From Apus apus (lineage: Eukaryota; Chordata; Aves; Apodiformes; Apodidae): DNA of 64,000 nucleotides. Of this stretch, positions 24,701-35,768 are shown piece by piece. Made by a program: the position numbers and the translations under genes. A model generated the notes under the pieces. That model ran no database searches, was not told the DNA's origin, and saw only the letters and a list, made by a program, of their open reading frames with translations. The DNA lies in the NCBI RefSeq assembly GCF_020740795.1, contig NC_067300.1, forward strand, positions 310,001 through 374,000. Reading direction: 5' to 3'. Positions within the stretch are counted from its first letter, which is position 1. Every line of letters starts with the position of its first letter.

Positions 24701-27700
24701 CCACTGCAGCCAGATGCTCTCAGGCAAAGCCAAAGCCCTCCCACACCTCCCTGCTGTCCCACGCTCCTGGGAGACATTTTGCAGCTTTTGGCAAAAATGC
24801 AGCAGCACGATTCTGCTGATCAAACACCCTCAGGCAGCCGGGAGGTGGTGGCAGCACAGGCAGCTTCACACTGGGTGCAGAGTCCATCTGTCTGTCCTGT
24901 TCCCACAACCCGTGCCTGGCACTGGCCTCAGCACTGCCACCAGCCCATCGCCCTGAAATGGCAGTTTGGGGACACAACCACTTCTCTGCAGGTGCAGGGG
25001 GCTATAGGGGCCAAGCTTCACAGTTTCCCAAGGCTCAGAGCGGGACCCCCGGATGGGCAGCCCCTGCAGACACACAGGAGGAAAAGCTGGGGCCACTTCA
25101 TCCCACCCCACGCCGGGCTGCCCCGGCGCTGACTCAGCCATCACCAGCCATAACGACCTGTGGGACATCATGTTCCAATGGGACAGAGAGGCCAGAGACT
25201 GGGAGGGGGCCTTGAGCCCAGAAAATGGGGATCCCATGGGATGCACAGCTGTATCCCGGGGGTGCTGATGAATGCAGCATCCCAGGGCTCATGGAAAAGG
25301 GCTGCAGATGGTACCAAAACACCTGGACCCACAGAGTTCTTTTGGGTTTTATCCCCATAGGAGGTGGCCAGCTCAGGGAAACCTTTTCCTTTCCAGCCAA
25401 GAACCCAGGAATTCTGGCTGCAGGATGGGTCACATTACTGGCAGCTTACAGGGCCGCCCTCTTTCCTGGCTTAGCGGGTGGCTGGGAAATAATCCCTGAC
25501 AGATGCAAGATGAGTGCCCCAAGGCAGAGTCCCGCAGGAGTGCTGCTCTGTAGACCCCTGCCAAGCCCAAGCAGCACCCATGGGTGCCTTCCCCACCTTT
25601 TGCCCTCCACCCCTATTGCTGTCTCCTTTATATAGGAAGAGAACAGGAGCCAGGAGCCCATGGGACTTCACGCCAACTGACATGTTAACTCTCATGTCAC
25701 TCTGCTGAAGTGACAAGTCCCCTCACCTCCTGCAAAGGCTTTGCCCCCCTCCACCTGTGCAGGAGAGACCCCAGTAGCACATCACGGGGTGCACTGGTCA
25801 GGATGGGAAGCTGCCAGCCCCACAGTGCTCCAGGATGGGAAGACAAAGGGACTGGAACCTGCTCCAACTGTGTTTCCTTCCTCCAATTCAAAGCACTTAA
25901 CGGCCAGTTTCTTCCCATTGTAATTATCATTAGCTCGTGAAGTGGCTAATTATAGGCCTGGTGCCACGCCATTCAGTGCTCTGGTCACCCCAGTGGCAGC
26001 AGCGCTGGTAAAGCCCAGACATGGGAGGGAGATGCTCCAGTGCTGGCAGCAGCACTTGGGCCAAGCCCAGGGGTTCTGGGGGGCAGCTGGCCTGGGGGAG
26101 CCACTGCACCTACTGGGTGCCCCCTGGGGGCCAAGCGCCAGGGCACCATGTTTATGGAATCCATGCAGGGATGGGACCGACGGCAGGTCCTGTCCCCAGT
26201 GCCTGGGGACCCAGCACATTGCACCTGGGGAGAGGTCACCCCATCGTGCCTCCTGTTCCTGTCATCCCTGTCACACCTCCTGTCCCTGGCACCCCTGTCA
26301 CCTGTCCTATCTACACCATCCCCAACACTCCTCCTGTTCTCAGTGTTCCCATATGTCTCCTTTCCCCAGCACACTGGCCACCCCTGGACCCCTCCCATCC
26401 CCATTGCCCCAGCCACACTGTCACCCCTGTTGTTTCCAGCACACTGGCCACCCCACAACCCCTCCTATCCCCAACATTCCTCTAGTCCCCAGCACCATCC
26501 CTGTCGCCAGTGCCCCCATCACACTGTCACGCCTCCTGTCCCCAGCATCCACATAACCCCTCCTGTCCCGTCCATCCCCCTCCTCCCCCCGCCCTGTAGG
26601 CAGAGCTAAGCTGATTACCTCCCTTAATAGCCCCACAGCCCAGAATTGCTGCTTCAGGCAAACATCCTGGAGTCATTTTCTCCTTTGTGCTGCAGGAAGG
26701 ACCCAGTCACCCCTGGGGATAAAGGGGTCACTGGGGTAGGGGTTGGCAGCCCTGGGAAGTGTGACCCCAGGGTTAGGCCATGCTCCCACTCCAGACCCTC
26801 AAGATCACCTGTGGACCCCAAACCTGCACCCAGAGCTGCCAGGGAAAGTGTAGATCTGAAAGGCCTGACCCTGCTCAGCACCTCCAGGGCTCTGGGACAC
26901 CAGCATCCCCTCCCTGAGCTCCAGCAGCCACATGCACGGCTGGGGGGCATACAGGTTTGTTGTGGGTCCCTGTGAGCTGCAGAAAAAGGAGAGGAAGGTC
27001 TTCAACTACGTCTCTTTCATAAACTCTTCCTTGATGCTGACTGTGTTGGGAATTGGGATTGTGGAGACTGGGGGCCTCTCTCCACCTCTTCCCCTCCCCA
27101 TGCTGGTGAACAGAGCCCTGCCTAGGTCCCTGCCACAGGTCCTGACCCAGGGAGCCCCATAGGGTGCCTATGTCCCCAACCCCCCCACACCTCACCTACC
27201 CATGAGGACTCATTTCTCATGGTGGGAGCCAGCTGAGCCAATGTTACCCAAGATAACATAGTGGGAACCTCATCTCCAAGAATAAAATCCCACAGAAAAT
27301 TGAAGTCAGGAGCAACATGCATCTCCCAGGGGAGCAGCACCCCAGTTTCCATGTGAGAAACACTTGGTCTGCACTCATGTGGCAGAGGACACCCTGACGT
27401 GCAGCCACGGGGGGCTTGAAGGGACAGCGTGACTGCTGAGAGGGACCGTTGCCCACCATTGCCACCAGGCAATGCAGAGATGCAGATGACCTTCTCTGCG
27501 TCTCAAGAAATAGATGGGGCTGGAAATACCTGCTTTCTGCAGACCAACCTGTGCAATGTTCAGGGCTCAGGACCACCTGAAATGATCTGCAGGGCAGCCA
27601 GTCCCTTGCAGGTGCCACAGGCACAGCACCAGACACTGCTGTGATGGTCCCAAGAGCTGCCCCAGCTTCAGTCATCACGATGATCCTTGGGGACAGGCAC

Positions 27701-30613
27701 TGTACCCCAGCCTTGCTGCACCTCCCTCCACAGTATGGTGATTGCAAAGCAGCCAAATTAAAAGCCAAGAGAACAATCTCACAGTGGGCTGATATTTCCT
27801 GCCCTGCCATGTCCAGCTCTGGACCTTGATAAGTCTCTGTGCTACCTCAGAGCTGATGCACCCACATTCAGAGCATCCCTACTGCCACCAACATCCCTGA
27901 GCAGCAGCATGGGGAGGAAAGGCAGTGAGAAGCTGCTAGTGCACATATGGCCAAATGCGTCACTTGGACTGGCAAGGACCACTCAGATTTTGACCAGTGG
28001 CTTCTCCAGGCATTTCTGATGCAAAGTGCTGGCTGCAGCTGCTGGGCTGGGCTTTTCAGGGTTATTTAAAAAGGAGATCCTTGTCCATCATGCCATTTGG
28101 AAAATCTTTTTTTTTGTTTATAATAATAGATGAAATTTGGCAGCCGAGTTGCTTGAGAAGGGATGTGAAGTCCGACTCTCATTAATGCTCCAGGAAACGC
28201 AGCCAGCAAATGAAGAAAGGAAGTGTTTCTGCCTGAAGCTGAGTGTGCCAGATAGAGACATATGGAGAAAACACACACCTAAGGAGCACCAGCTGAAATG
28301 AAACCACTGGCTGCACCACCTCCAATGCCAGCTGCTGCCCTTCCTCCAGCTCAGATCAGACCCTTGGCAAGCATGTCACCATGCCATGTGCCACCTGTAT
28401 CCCAGGAGATGGCAAGGCCTCTGGGTTGCAGCACCAGCTGATGAAGGTGAGGAGAGGGAGATGCTGGCCACTGTTTGAAGGAGCTTAGCTGAAGGCACAG
28501 AGGCAAGAGGACATGGGTATGGTGGTCCATGACCTTCTCTCCTGGCTCTTTCCTTGCCAAGAGCCACTTCACCAGCAAACCGAGTGGGAGCTGCCCCTGG
28601 CCCTGCCACCTCCACTTCACAGCTGTCCCTAGAGAAAGCTGAGCTGCCTCATCCACCCAGAAAGAGGAATTATAAAATGGGAAGAAACGGTCAGTGTTTC
28701 CCATGCCCTGCTGCTCTGGGGGAGGAAGGCTGTGGGGTGCCTCCTCTTCCTGTCCAGCATCCCACAGATGCCCCTCCAGGCGCCCCAGCCATCCCCAGGA
28801 GAAACCAGCCTGGAGCTTGTCACCACTCTGTACTGAACAATCCTGCCCTCCCGGCAGTGGGATGCTGCTGTCGGCATTTTGCAGTGTTATGACAACGACA
28901 ATGGTTGGAAACAGCACAAAAACCCTGCCCCCAGCTTTTGCTCAGGGACGGAGGTTGAGTGGTCTATCCCGAGCCCACCGGTGCCAAGCACATGTGACAG
29001 CTCAGGAGCAGGCCGAGTGAGGCCTCATCTCCAGCAGCTCCTAGTCCTGGGAAAGGGAGGAAAAGCGAGGGGCAGCTCTGCTACCGCCCCTCAAAACTGC
29101 CCCCGAGCAGCCCCTCAAGGCGTCCCACCCCAGCATCACGACCAGGCCAGCTGATCCCCTCCAGTCCCCTGAAACTTGGGAGGCAGTGGAGATTATGAGA
29201 TCACCGGTGGCTACATCAGAGCCGCCGCATCTCCCTCCGCTCCCCGCAGCCTGCGTCACCCACACCCCCGGCCCAGCCACGCTGGCCTCGACAGGCAGGA
29301 GGAGGGAGAGCACCGGAGCATCCCACCTCCTCCTTCAGCCCCGGCCTGGAGAGCCCCGGATGTTTTAAACCACTGGGTGATTTAAAAAAACCAAAATACT
29401 GCACCTTCTGACCCTGCCACAGATGAGGCAGCAGCACGGCAAGGCCACAGCGTCCCCACGCACGGCAGGCTGCCCACCCGGCAGCCGGAGCAGGGAAAAC
29501 AATAACAGGTCCACAAAACAATGCTGGGAGCGAGCAGGCGATTCCCCGGCTCCTGCGGCCGGCCAGGCGGAAAGCACGGCGGGCAGGCGGGACACGGCCC
29601 GCGCCGGCGCGGGGCAGGGGCGGGCAGGGGGGGGGCAGCCCCCCGGGGTCCCTGCAGTCAGCAGCGGAGGTTTCGGGGGGTGGGGGGTGGTTATGCCCAT
29701 TGCGGCCCCACACACAGAGCGAGGGGACACGACGCAAGTCCGGGTACCAGAGCAACTGAGAGGGGAAATACACTGAAACGCCAAAATTAAACAACATCAA
29801 AACCGAACCCCAGACCCCAAAACGACTCTTAAGAAAACAGTGATGAGGTGACAGCGGTGCTGCGGGGAGGGAAATGAATGCCTGGCAATTTTTCTGCCCC
29901 GGGGGAGGGCAGCAACGCCTCCAGCACCGAGGCAGGCGATGCTGCGGCTGGAGCTGCCCGAGGGCAGCGATCGGGGCGGGGGGCAGACGGGGCACCCCCG
30001 CAGCCCTCGCCCTGCGCAGCCCCCGGACATGGCTCGGCCACCTCGGCAGCTTTACTGGTTTATTTTTATTTTTTGTTTTGAGATTTTTTTTTCTTTCTTT
30101 CTTTTTTCCCCTCAATACAGGCGCTTCAGGAGGCCCTGGCCCACTCCTGCGGGGCCGCGCTCCCTCCCCAGGCCAGTATCGATCCTTCCCGTACCGGGGG
30201 GTACCCAACCCGCTGCCAGGTGCCCTCCTGCAGCAGCGGGCAGGCGAGCGATGGCGCTGGGCTGCCGGTCCCCGGGGACGGCGGGGAACCAGGGGCGGAG
30301 AAACGCTGGCGGGCTGCGGGGCAGGGGGCGGACAGCGCTGCCCGGGGGAAGGATTCTGAGCAGCCCCGCACTCACCGCAGCCTCCCGGTGGTGCGGGGTG
30401 CCCTCTTCCAGAGGGACCGGGAGGCTGCAGGGGTGGGGATGGGGCGGGGGGAACAATCGCACCGGGAAGGGGAAACAATCATTCGCCGGGGACGCGGACA
30501 CAGACGGAGCAGCACTCACCGGCACGGGCGAGGCGCAGCCGGCAGGCCCCGAGGGCGGCGAGCAGCAGCAGCAGAGCTCCGCGGCGGGGGGCAGCGCCCC
30601 GGGCCCCCACCAT
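6724..30613 (-). CDS. NPDC1: NPDC1, neural proliferation, differentiation and control protein 1
   Basis: A type I membrane protein of neurons linked to cell-cycle exit and vesicle localisation. Nine coding exons, all with GT/AG borders and matching phases: 30520-30613, 15655-15798, 9544-9651, 9262-9441, 9085-9151, 8568-8652, 8340-8419, 8146-8242, 6724-6801. They join to 933 bases (310 residues; human about 325). Exon 1 encodes the start and a Leu-rich signal peptide. Exon 2 holds six cysteines ([33 protein letters not shown]). Exon 3 has [15 protein letters not shown] and exon 4 is a Thr/Pro/Ser stalk. Exon 5 is the membrane helix (about residues 177-195). The cytoplasmic tail has [12 protein letters not shown], the acidic [18 protein letters not shown] and [12 protein letters not shown], all close to the human protein. 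The 14.7 kb first intron is long for a bird gene. The first exon was placed by signal-peptide content, phase and its CpG island, so it is slightly less certain than the rest. Confidence 0.93.
7447..7468 (+). repeat. poly-G tract in the last NPDC1 intron
   Basis: A near-pure run of G with one C interruption. It may form a G-quadruplex on the plus strand and is likely length-variable. Confidence 0.8.
7631..8030 (-). repeat. CR1 LINE 3' fragment in the last NPDC1 intron
   Basis: A minus-oriented CR1 tail starts with the reversed terminal repeat (catagaaccatgcaatcg) and runs to the conserved block TTCTCTTCTCCAGGCTGAAC. It lies wholly inside the intron between NPDC1 exons 8 and 9, 116 bases downstream (minus sense) of the exon 8 donor. 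Confidence 0.85.
11098..11200 (+). repeat. Left arm of inverted 16-bp tandem repeats
   Basis: Degenerate tandem units of the type GGGACAACTCTACACC or AGGACATCTCTACACT, about six copies. The same unit recurs in opposite orientation at 12185-12330, so the two arrays form an inverted pair around an AT-rich core. Confidence 0.7.
11540..11960. repeat. AT-rich island with internal degenerate repeats
   Basis: An abrupt AT-rich block in GC-rich surroundings. The phrase ATTGCATTTGTG.AGCATCA occurs at about 11783 and 11871 (88 bases apart), with a looser relative near 11579 (CTGCATTTGTATACCATCA). GCCTTAAAACAGTAT occurs at 11662 and 11826. CCATTAAAAACA occurs near both ends of the block. No transposon family was recognised. 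Confidence 0.6.
12185..12330 (-). repeat. Right arm of inverted 16-bp tandem repeats
   Basis: About nine units matching the reverse complement of the array at 11098-11200 (plus-strand forms GTAGAGTTGTCC, GGTGGAGATGTCCC). It is inverted relative to the left arm. Confidence 0.7.
12628..12755 (+). repeat. Short degenerate GCAC-rich tandem repeat
   Basis: Irregular repeats of the form GCACAGGGTGCACxCAGG. They may form hairpins and are of low complexity. Confidence 0.4.
16845..17105 (+). repeat. Minisatellite, GGGGCACAGCTGGATA type unit
   Basis: More than ten imperfect copies of a unit of about 17-20 bases (GGGGGCACAGCTGGATAG and variants) in direct tandem. It translates to meaningless repeats in all frames, so it is not treated as coding. 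Confidence 0.85.
21971..22065 (+). repeat. A-rich simple repeat (AAACA)n
   Basis: Irregular AAACA, AAAAC and CCAAACC units over about 95 bases. No LINE or SINE body was recognised in front of it. Confidence 0.85.
22317..22672 (-). repeat. CR1 LINE 3' fragment
   Basis: A minus-oriented CR1 tail beginning GAATGGTTTGGGTTAGAAGG on the plus strand. It runs through the AACCCACCCTTCAACACTTC block to GATACTGGAAGGCCAC. Confidence 0.85.
23005..23765 (+). repeat. CR1 LINE 3' end, longer copy
   Basis: A plus-oriented CR1 of about 760 bases. The 5' part still reads as the end of ORF2 (a frame with [18 protein letters not shown] is visible). It continues through the 3' UTR to the terminal repeat TTCTATGATTCTAC. 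It is 5'-truncated. Confidence 0.9.
25905..25970. promoter_or_regulatory. AT-rich TAAT-core island, possible enhancer element
   Basis: Three homeobox-type cores lie within about 45 bases (TGTAATTATCATTAGC and GGCTAATTATAGG) inside otherwise GC-rich intron sequence. Similar but smaller islands are at 18550-18575 (GCTAATTAAGCTCC) and 19270-19310 (GATAATTAATTAGTGC). The regulatory role is inferred only from composition. Confidence 0.3.
26220..26585 (+). repeat. Degenerate C-rich minisatellite
   Basis: Repeated phrases of the kind CACCCCTCCTGTCCCCAGCA and ATCCCCAACA over about 360 bases. They are C-rich on the plus strand, which explains the long frames seen across it. Confidence 0.65.
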
Positions 30614-30800
30614 CCTCCACCGGGCGGCGGCTGCGGGCGGCGGCGGGAGCGGCGGGGGGGGCGGGACCCGCCGGGGGCGGGGCCTGGCGTGACCCCGCCC
30701 CCTCCCGGCCCCGCCCTCCCTGCAGCGGCGCCCGGGGCCGCGCGCGCCGGGGCAGAGCTGCCCGCGGGGGGGTCCGGGCTGCGCCCCTCACCGCGAGATG
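29500..30800 (-). promoter_or_regulatory. NPDC1: NPDC1 CpG island / promoter
   Basis: A sharp rise in CpG density surrounds NPDC1 exon 1, with several GC boxes upstream of the start codon (GGGGCGGGG, CCGCCC, about 30645-30720). No TATA box is visible. A long T/C-rich tract (30057-30113) lies inside it, in the start of intron 1. Confidence 0.65.
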
Positions 30801-31000
30801 GACATGGAGGGGCTGGAGCGTGTCCAGGGAGGGCAGTGGAGCTGGGGAAGGGGCTGGAGCACAGGTCTGATGAGGAGAAGCTGAGGGAATCAGGGATGTT
30901 CAGCCTGGAGACGAGGCTGAGGGGAGACCTGCTGGCTCTGCAGCTGCCTGAGAGGAGGTTGGAGCCAGGGGGGTCGGGCTCTGCTCCCCAGGAACGGGTG
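30799..31000 (+). repeat. CR1 fragment, forward arm of an inverted CR1 pair
   Basis: Starts GGGGCTGGAGCGTGTCC and runs through GGGATGTTCAGCCTGGAGA to GGGCTCTGCTCCCC. It is truncated at both ends. It matches the minus-oriented copy at 31310-31490 almost base for base as a reverse complement. Confidence 0.85.
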
Positions 31001-31045
31001 GTGGTTTGGAGGGCAGGATAAGCCCAATTTAGGAGGCCAAGGAAG

Positions 31046-31495
31046 AATCATAGAATCATTTCAGTTGGAAAACACCTCTTAGATCAAGTCCAACCATTAA
31101 CCCAACCCTGCCAAGGCCACCACTGCCCCATGTCCCTCAGCACCACATCTACCCAGCTTTGAAATCCCTCCTACCATGGGGACTCCACCGCTGCCCTGGG
31201 CAGCCTGGGCCAGGGCCTGACAGCTCTTTCCATGGATAAATTGTTCCCAATACCCAATCTAAACCTCTGGCACAACTAGAGGCCATTTCCTCTTGTTCTT
31301 TTGCTTGTTCCTGGGGAGCAGAGCCCGACCCCCCTGGCTCCAACCTCCTCTCAGGCAGCTGCAGAGCCAGCAGGTCTCCCCTCAGCCTCCTTTTCTCCAG
31401 GCTGAACATCCCTGATTTCCTCAGCTTCTCCTAATCAGTCTTGTGCTCCAGCCCCTTCACCAGCTCCACTGCCCTTCTCTGGGTGCTCAGACAGC
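31046..31495 (-). repeat. CR1 LINE 3' fragment, reverse arm of an inverted CR1 pair
   Basis: A minus-oriented CR1 beginning AATCATAGAATCATTTCAG on the plus strand, with its tail present. Its 31310-31490 part is the inverted partner of 30830-31000. Confidence 0.88.
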
Positions 31496-34400
31496 TTGGC
31501 AGAGTCCAGACATCGGATCTCTGGCCCCATGCTCGAGGCACAGACCTGAGGCCTTGGCACAATGCTCAACAGGACACGCTGCCCGGGATCCCGCTGGCCA
31601 ACATGTGCTGCCATTCCTGCCCCCAGCTCTCCGGCAGAGGAATTCCCAGGGATTCCCACAGCCGCGTGCCTGGGCTCGGCACCAGCCGCCGGCAGGAGCC
31701 CGGTTAGAGCATCAGCGGTGCCCTGGGGCGCTGCCAGCAGCCCCGCCGCGCCCGCGCTGCCGAGAGCGAGGGGCCGGGGCCGCCAGGCTGGGCTCGGGCA
31801 GGGGCAGACCCCTGCCCACCGTGTGCAGGCAGGTGACAGTGCGGCGTGGGGCTGGCCATGGGGACAAGGCTCTTCACTGCCTTGTCATGTGCCTCCAGCA
31901 GAATTGATCACTCCTTACGTTTTTTTTTTCCTTCACTTCCTTGGTCTTTCTCTCCTGCCAGCCCTGGGTGAGGCTGGGATTTTACTTCCAAAGGAAAGGG
32001 CCTGCGTTTCTTCTGCTCTCTAATTTGCTAGAGCTCTTTACTCAATAATTCCTTCTCCATTTTAATACACACCTCTGGGACCAGCAAGCAATGGTGCTGG
32101 GAGAATTGGGGCAAGTGCCTGCACCTGGGCCAGTAACAACATCTTTAACTTGCTGCTTTTTGCCCTGCAGTAAGGTGGGGCTGGAGGGTTACTGAGACAG
32201 ACTGGGCAAAACCAAGGGGTTACTGGGACAAACTGGTCCTGTTTACACTGATATAAATCCCTGGTAAACTCAGTGATTTTAATAAGCTCTGAAAGAGCTG
32301 AGTTCCTTTTCTGCCCTGTGTTGTTGCTATCACCAAGTTACAGAGAGGCAACCTCAGCCTGTGGGCAAAGTCCCTGCCAGGTCCTGTCCCCATGTGTCAC
32401 CAGACCCAGCACCTCTGGCTGCACCCAGCAGACTGGTGCTCCTGTGCAGCCTGAGGGTGCCATCGCACGGCCAGGGCTGGGCAAATCCAGGGCAAGGTCC
32501 AGCCAGGACCCTCACCCACAGCACCAGGGCAGGTTCCCAGGCATCACAGCCAAACTGGCCCTGTCAGAGCTGTGCCCCCTCCATGAGGTGGTGGATGCCC
32601 CTGGCCCACCGTGGGCTCTCCTGAGCCCCAGAGCTGTTGGAGGGTTCCCCTCTGAGTGTCAGGGTGAGGACCACAGGGACCAGATCTGCAACAGTGGGGG
32701 GTTATGAAGGTGGTCTGGACCACAGGGCTGCAGCATGGCTGTGGCCAGAAGCAACCAAAAGCCACCCATGGCACACGGCTGGGAAGCAGTGATGGGTCTA
32801 CACAGAGGCAAATCCAGCAAAAAAGGCACCGAGGAGGGACCTGGTCTCCTGGGGGAGGCAGAGAGGGACCTGCTGAAACCACTCTGTCCCCATACTTGGG
32901 GTTTGCAAGACCCCACTGGATGAAGCCTAAGTAATGTGGGCCTTGCTGCTGTGGCAAGGGGTTGGACTGCAGACCTCCAAAGGTCCCTTCCAGGCTGAGT
33001 TATCTGGGGATGCCCTCTCTGGAGCAGTACTTGCTGCTTGCTGCAAGCCCAGCCCAGCTCCAAGGGTCTAGCCCCATGCAGAGAGCTGCTGTTCCCACCC
33101 TCCCAAAATGCAAGCTGAGGCAGCAACTCTTGCTAATGCTGAGTTTCAAATCTTAAAATATACTTGGTGAAAGGAAAAAAAGAAAAAAAGTGTTTTTTCT
33201 GACCTTTCTCTGGTGCTTGACCTCTCCCCACAATGGTGCTTGGGGCTGGAGGTCACATTTGGGATGTTTTAGGCATTTGTGCTCAGAGTTGCTGTACCCA
33301 AGGCTCTGGCTGGGGGGGGCAGGAGAACACTGGGGTCCTGTCCCAGCCCAGGGATGGGAGAGCCAGAGCTCTAGCTCATCTGCTCCAATGGTGGAATAAA
33401 CCCCTTTGCAAAGACAATGAGGGATGAGGCCCATCTCCTGCTCCAGAGGAGTAACGTGGCCTTGGGGAAAGATGCTCAGCACCCACCCAGGGATACACAG
33501 GCTGAAATTCCCCTTGCCCCCCAGCTGGTAGGAATGTTTCCACCTCACAGCCCTTGCCCTCCCTGCAAGGGCTGAACCCTCCCCAGCTGAGTGCATCCCA
33601 GGGCCCTCATTGCAGCACCCACAAGAAGGTGCCAAAATGACCCTCTGCCTCTCACCACCTCACCAGCTCTGTGCTCCACAGGGACCCCCAGGCAGGGAGG
33701 ACTCGGGACAGGGGCTGCGGCTGCTCTTGGCTTTGGGCAGCGCCATCGTCAGCTCCTTGGAATGTCCCATCTGCCTCATGATGTCTCTGAATTTCTCCAA
33801 CACACGGGGTTGCATTTCAGTGTCTTTGCCGAAATGCCCCGAAACCTCCTCAGCCCGCGGGAGTGGCACCAGGAGCACTGTGGGGGTCCCAAACTTCCCT
33901 CAGTCCCCTGACACCCCCAGAGCAGAGGGATAAGCTGTCTAGCAGGTCCCATCTGCTGTTAGTGCCTTGCTGGAGGGTCAGCCTCCTTGCCCCTCACCTC
34001 TCTGGGGATCACTGCACCTTTTTGTGCTTCCTGTGACACTTGATGCAGAGAAACAGCCCTGAGACCCTCAGGCCCTAGTGCATTGGGTGCTGAGGAGGGG
34101 GGTGATGTGCCTGGCATAGTCTTTATGGACCAGACCACAGCTGGTGAGATTTCTCCCTGCAGGAGAAAATGGTGGGTTGTTTTAGAAGTGGTTTGGGGAG
34201 TGGGTGAGCTCAGGGCATCACCTCCTGCCTGGATGCAGAATGAGCCTCCCCGTGCCCAGGGCTCCTGGTGCCACAGCATCTCCTAAAGACTCATCCCTGA
34301 CAGAGTCCCTGCAGGCCCTCTCTCTGACTACCCACCAGCCTCTAGAGTCTGGCTCCCCCTATTCCCACTGCCAACATGGCCTGGGACCTCCTTGCACACT

Positions 34401-35470
34401 AGCCCTGTTCCCAGGACCCCCCAGTCCCTCTCCCCACTTTGGACATAGTCCCTTCCAGCCCCTCCATATGATATGTCTCCCTCTCAGGGTGACCCTATGG
34501 ACCTGGGAGGACTCAGGGCTGCATCCCCTAAAAGCCATCGGCTCTTGCCATGCTTGTGAGAAGTATAATTTCTTTCCTCCAGACCTGAAGAACCTAAATA
34601 AAGTGTTTTATTTACTCTTGGAAACAAAGCATGCTTTTAACTGCTTCAACCTGCAAGATTTTAGGTCTTACTCCTCCATTGTTAAGATGTGCCCACATGC
34701 ACCCAGAGAGAGGCTGGGGTCCCTCAGCACTGCCCCACATGCTGGAGGCTGGGGATCTGCCTGAGGGGGCTCCTGGAGATTCTCTCCCTGAATTAACCCA
34801 ACACCAACCCTCCCTGATGACTGGGCATGCAGGCAGACCCACCACCCCCACAGCCTCTCCTGGGATATCCTGCCACCTGGTCCTTTTGTGCCCCAGATTG
34901 CATGTCCCCCAGATCCTGACTCCAGCACACTCCACAGAGAGAGCTGGAGAGCTGACAGGTGGCCGAGCACCTCTTCTGCCTGGCAGAGTCGTGTTCTGCC
35001 ATGAAGAGCAAGCCCAATCCAAGATCCACTTGGCCAAACCCTGGTGCTCCCTGACTCTCACTAGCCCACCAGCTCCCCCCCAAGGTGTCCAAGTCCCCAG
35101 ATGTCACACTGTCGAAAGCCAGGGAGCCTGAGGAACCTCACCTTCCAGCAGGAACTGGGGTCCTTGCAAAAACAGGCAGGTGGGTTTTGTCTGACCTCTG
35201 CTCCCCTGTGGGCTGTGTCCAAGCAAAGCATCTTCCCCATGGGAAAGCTCCCTCCAGCAGCATGGCCTTCTCAGAACATTCTTTCAGAGAGATTTTCATT
35301 CGGATCTGAGGCAGATCTGGGAGTGTTACCTCCAGGAGCAAGAAAATGCCCTTCATCTTCAGAACAGCTGGGAGAAAGCTGAGCTCCACAGGCTTCTCTG
35401 AGCCTTCACCCCCCCTCATGGATTCCCAGGGACAGCAGAACAAACTCTTCTTCATCACCTGAGGCACAGG
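31496..35470. other. Intergenic stretch upstream of NPDC1
   Basis: No intact gene is seen. A lone lipocalin exon-5-like piece lies at 33729-33830 (listed separately). At 34595-34612 overlapping AATAAA signals occur on both strands, without any supported gene ending there. The remainder looks like ordinary diverged intergenic DNA. Confidence 0.5.
33729..33830 (-). pseudogene. Orphan lipocalin exon-5 relic
   Basis: The minus frame reads GKDTEMQPRVLEKF, then RDIMRQMGHSKEL, then TMALPKA. It lines up without gaps with exon 5 of the neighbouring PTGDS (TKELSPERLERF ... GLTDEEILILPWT): shared E, P, L, E, F, R, G, E, L and P at the same spacing, and the same length. Exon 5 in the intact copies begins after an AG and ends at a G|GT donor. 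Here the matching places read TCG before and AAG after, so both splice sites appear lost. A weak exon-4-like piece with a good acceptor (minus frame containing LVHKDYARHI, about 34100-34155) lies at about the expected distance. I read this as the remains of another tandem lipocalin; a chance match is possible. Confidence 0.45.
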
Positions 35471-35471
35471 G

Positions 35472-35768
35472 ATCATAGAATCCTGGAATCATAGAATGGC
35501 TTGGATTGGAAAGGATCTTAAAGATCATCTAGATCCAACCCCCTGCATGGGCAGGGACACCTCCCACCAGCCCAGGCTGCTCCAAGCCCCATCCAACCTG
35601 CCCTTCAACACTGCCAGGGATGGGGCAGCCACAGCTTCCCTGGGCAGCCTGGGCCAGGGTCTCACCACCCTCACAGGGAATAATTTCTTCCTAATGTCCA
35701 ACCTAATTGTCCTTCCTCTTTTCCAGTTTTAAGCCATTACCCTTGTCCTCTCACTATATGCGCTCCTC
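35472..35768 (-). repeat. CR1 LINE 3' fragment
   Basis: Minus-oriented, opening ATCATAGAATCCTGGAATC and continuing GGATCTTAAAGATCATCTAG to the TTTTAAGCCATTACCC block. Relatively well preserved. Confidence 0.88.

Larger units (their letters stand above)
15799..30519. other. NPDC1: NPDC1 intron 1
   Basis: A 14.7 kb intron without any exon I can support. It holds a GGATGG minisatellite (16845-17105), an A-rich simple repeat (21971-22065), two CR1 pieces (22317-22672 and 23005-23765), a CACCCCTC-type minisatellite (26220-26585) and short AT-rich islands with TAAT cores (18550-18575, 19270-19310, 25910-25965). The last 1 kb merges into the NPDC1 CpG island. CNE-like islands may be enhancers, but this is inference. 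Confidence 0.6.

Noticed and set aside
29216-30478. 420-residue minus frame at the NPDC1 CpG island
   Set aside because: Starts downstream of NPDC1 exon 1 within intron 1, is Pro/Arg-rich, and resembles no family. GC-driven.
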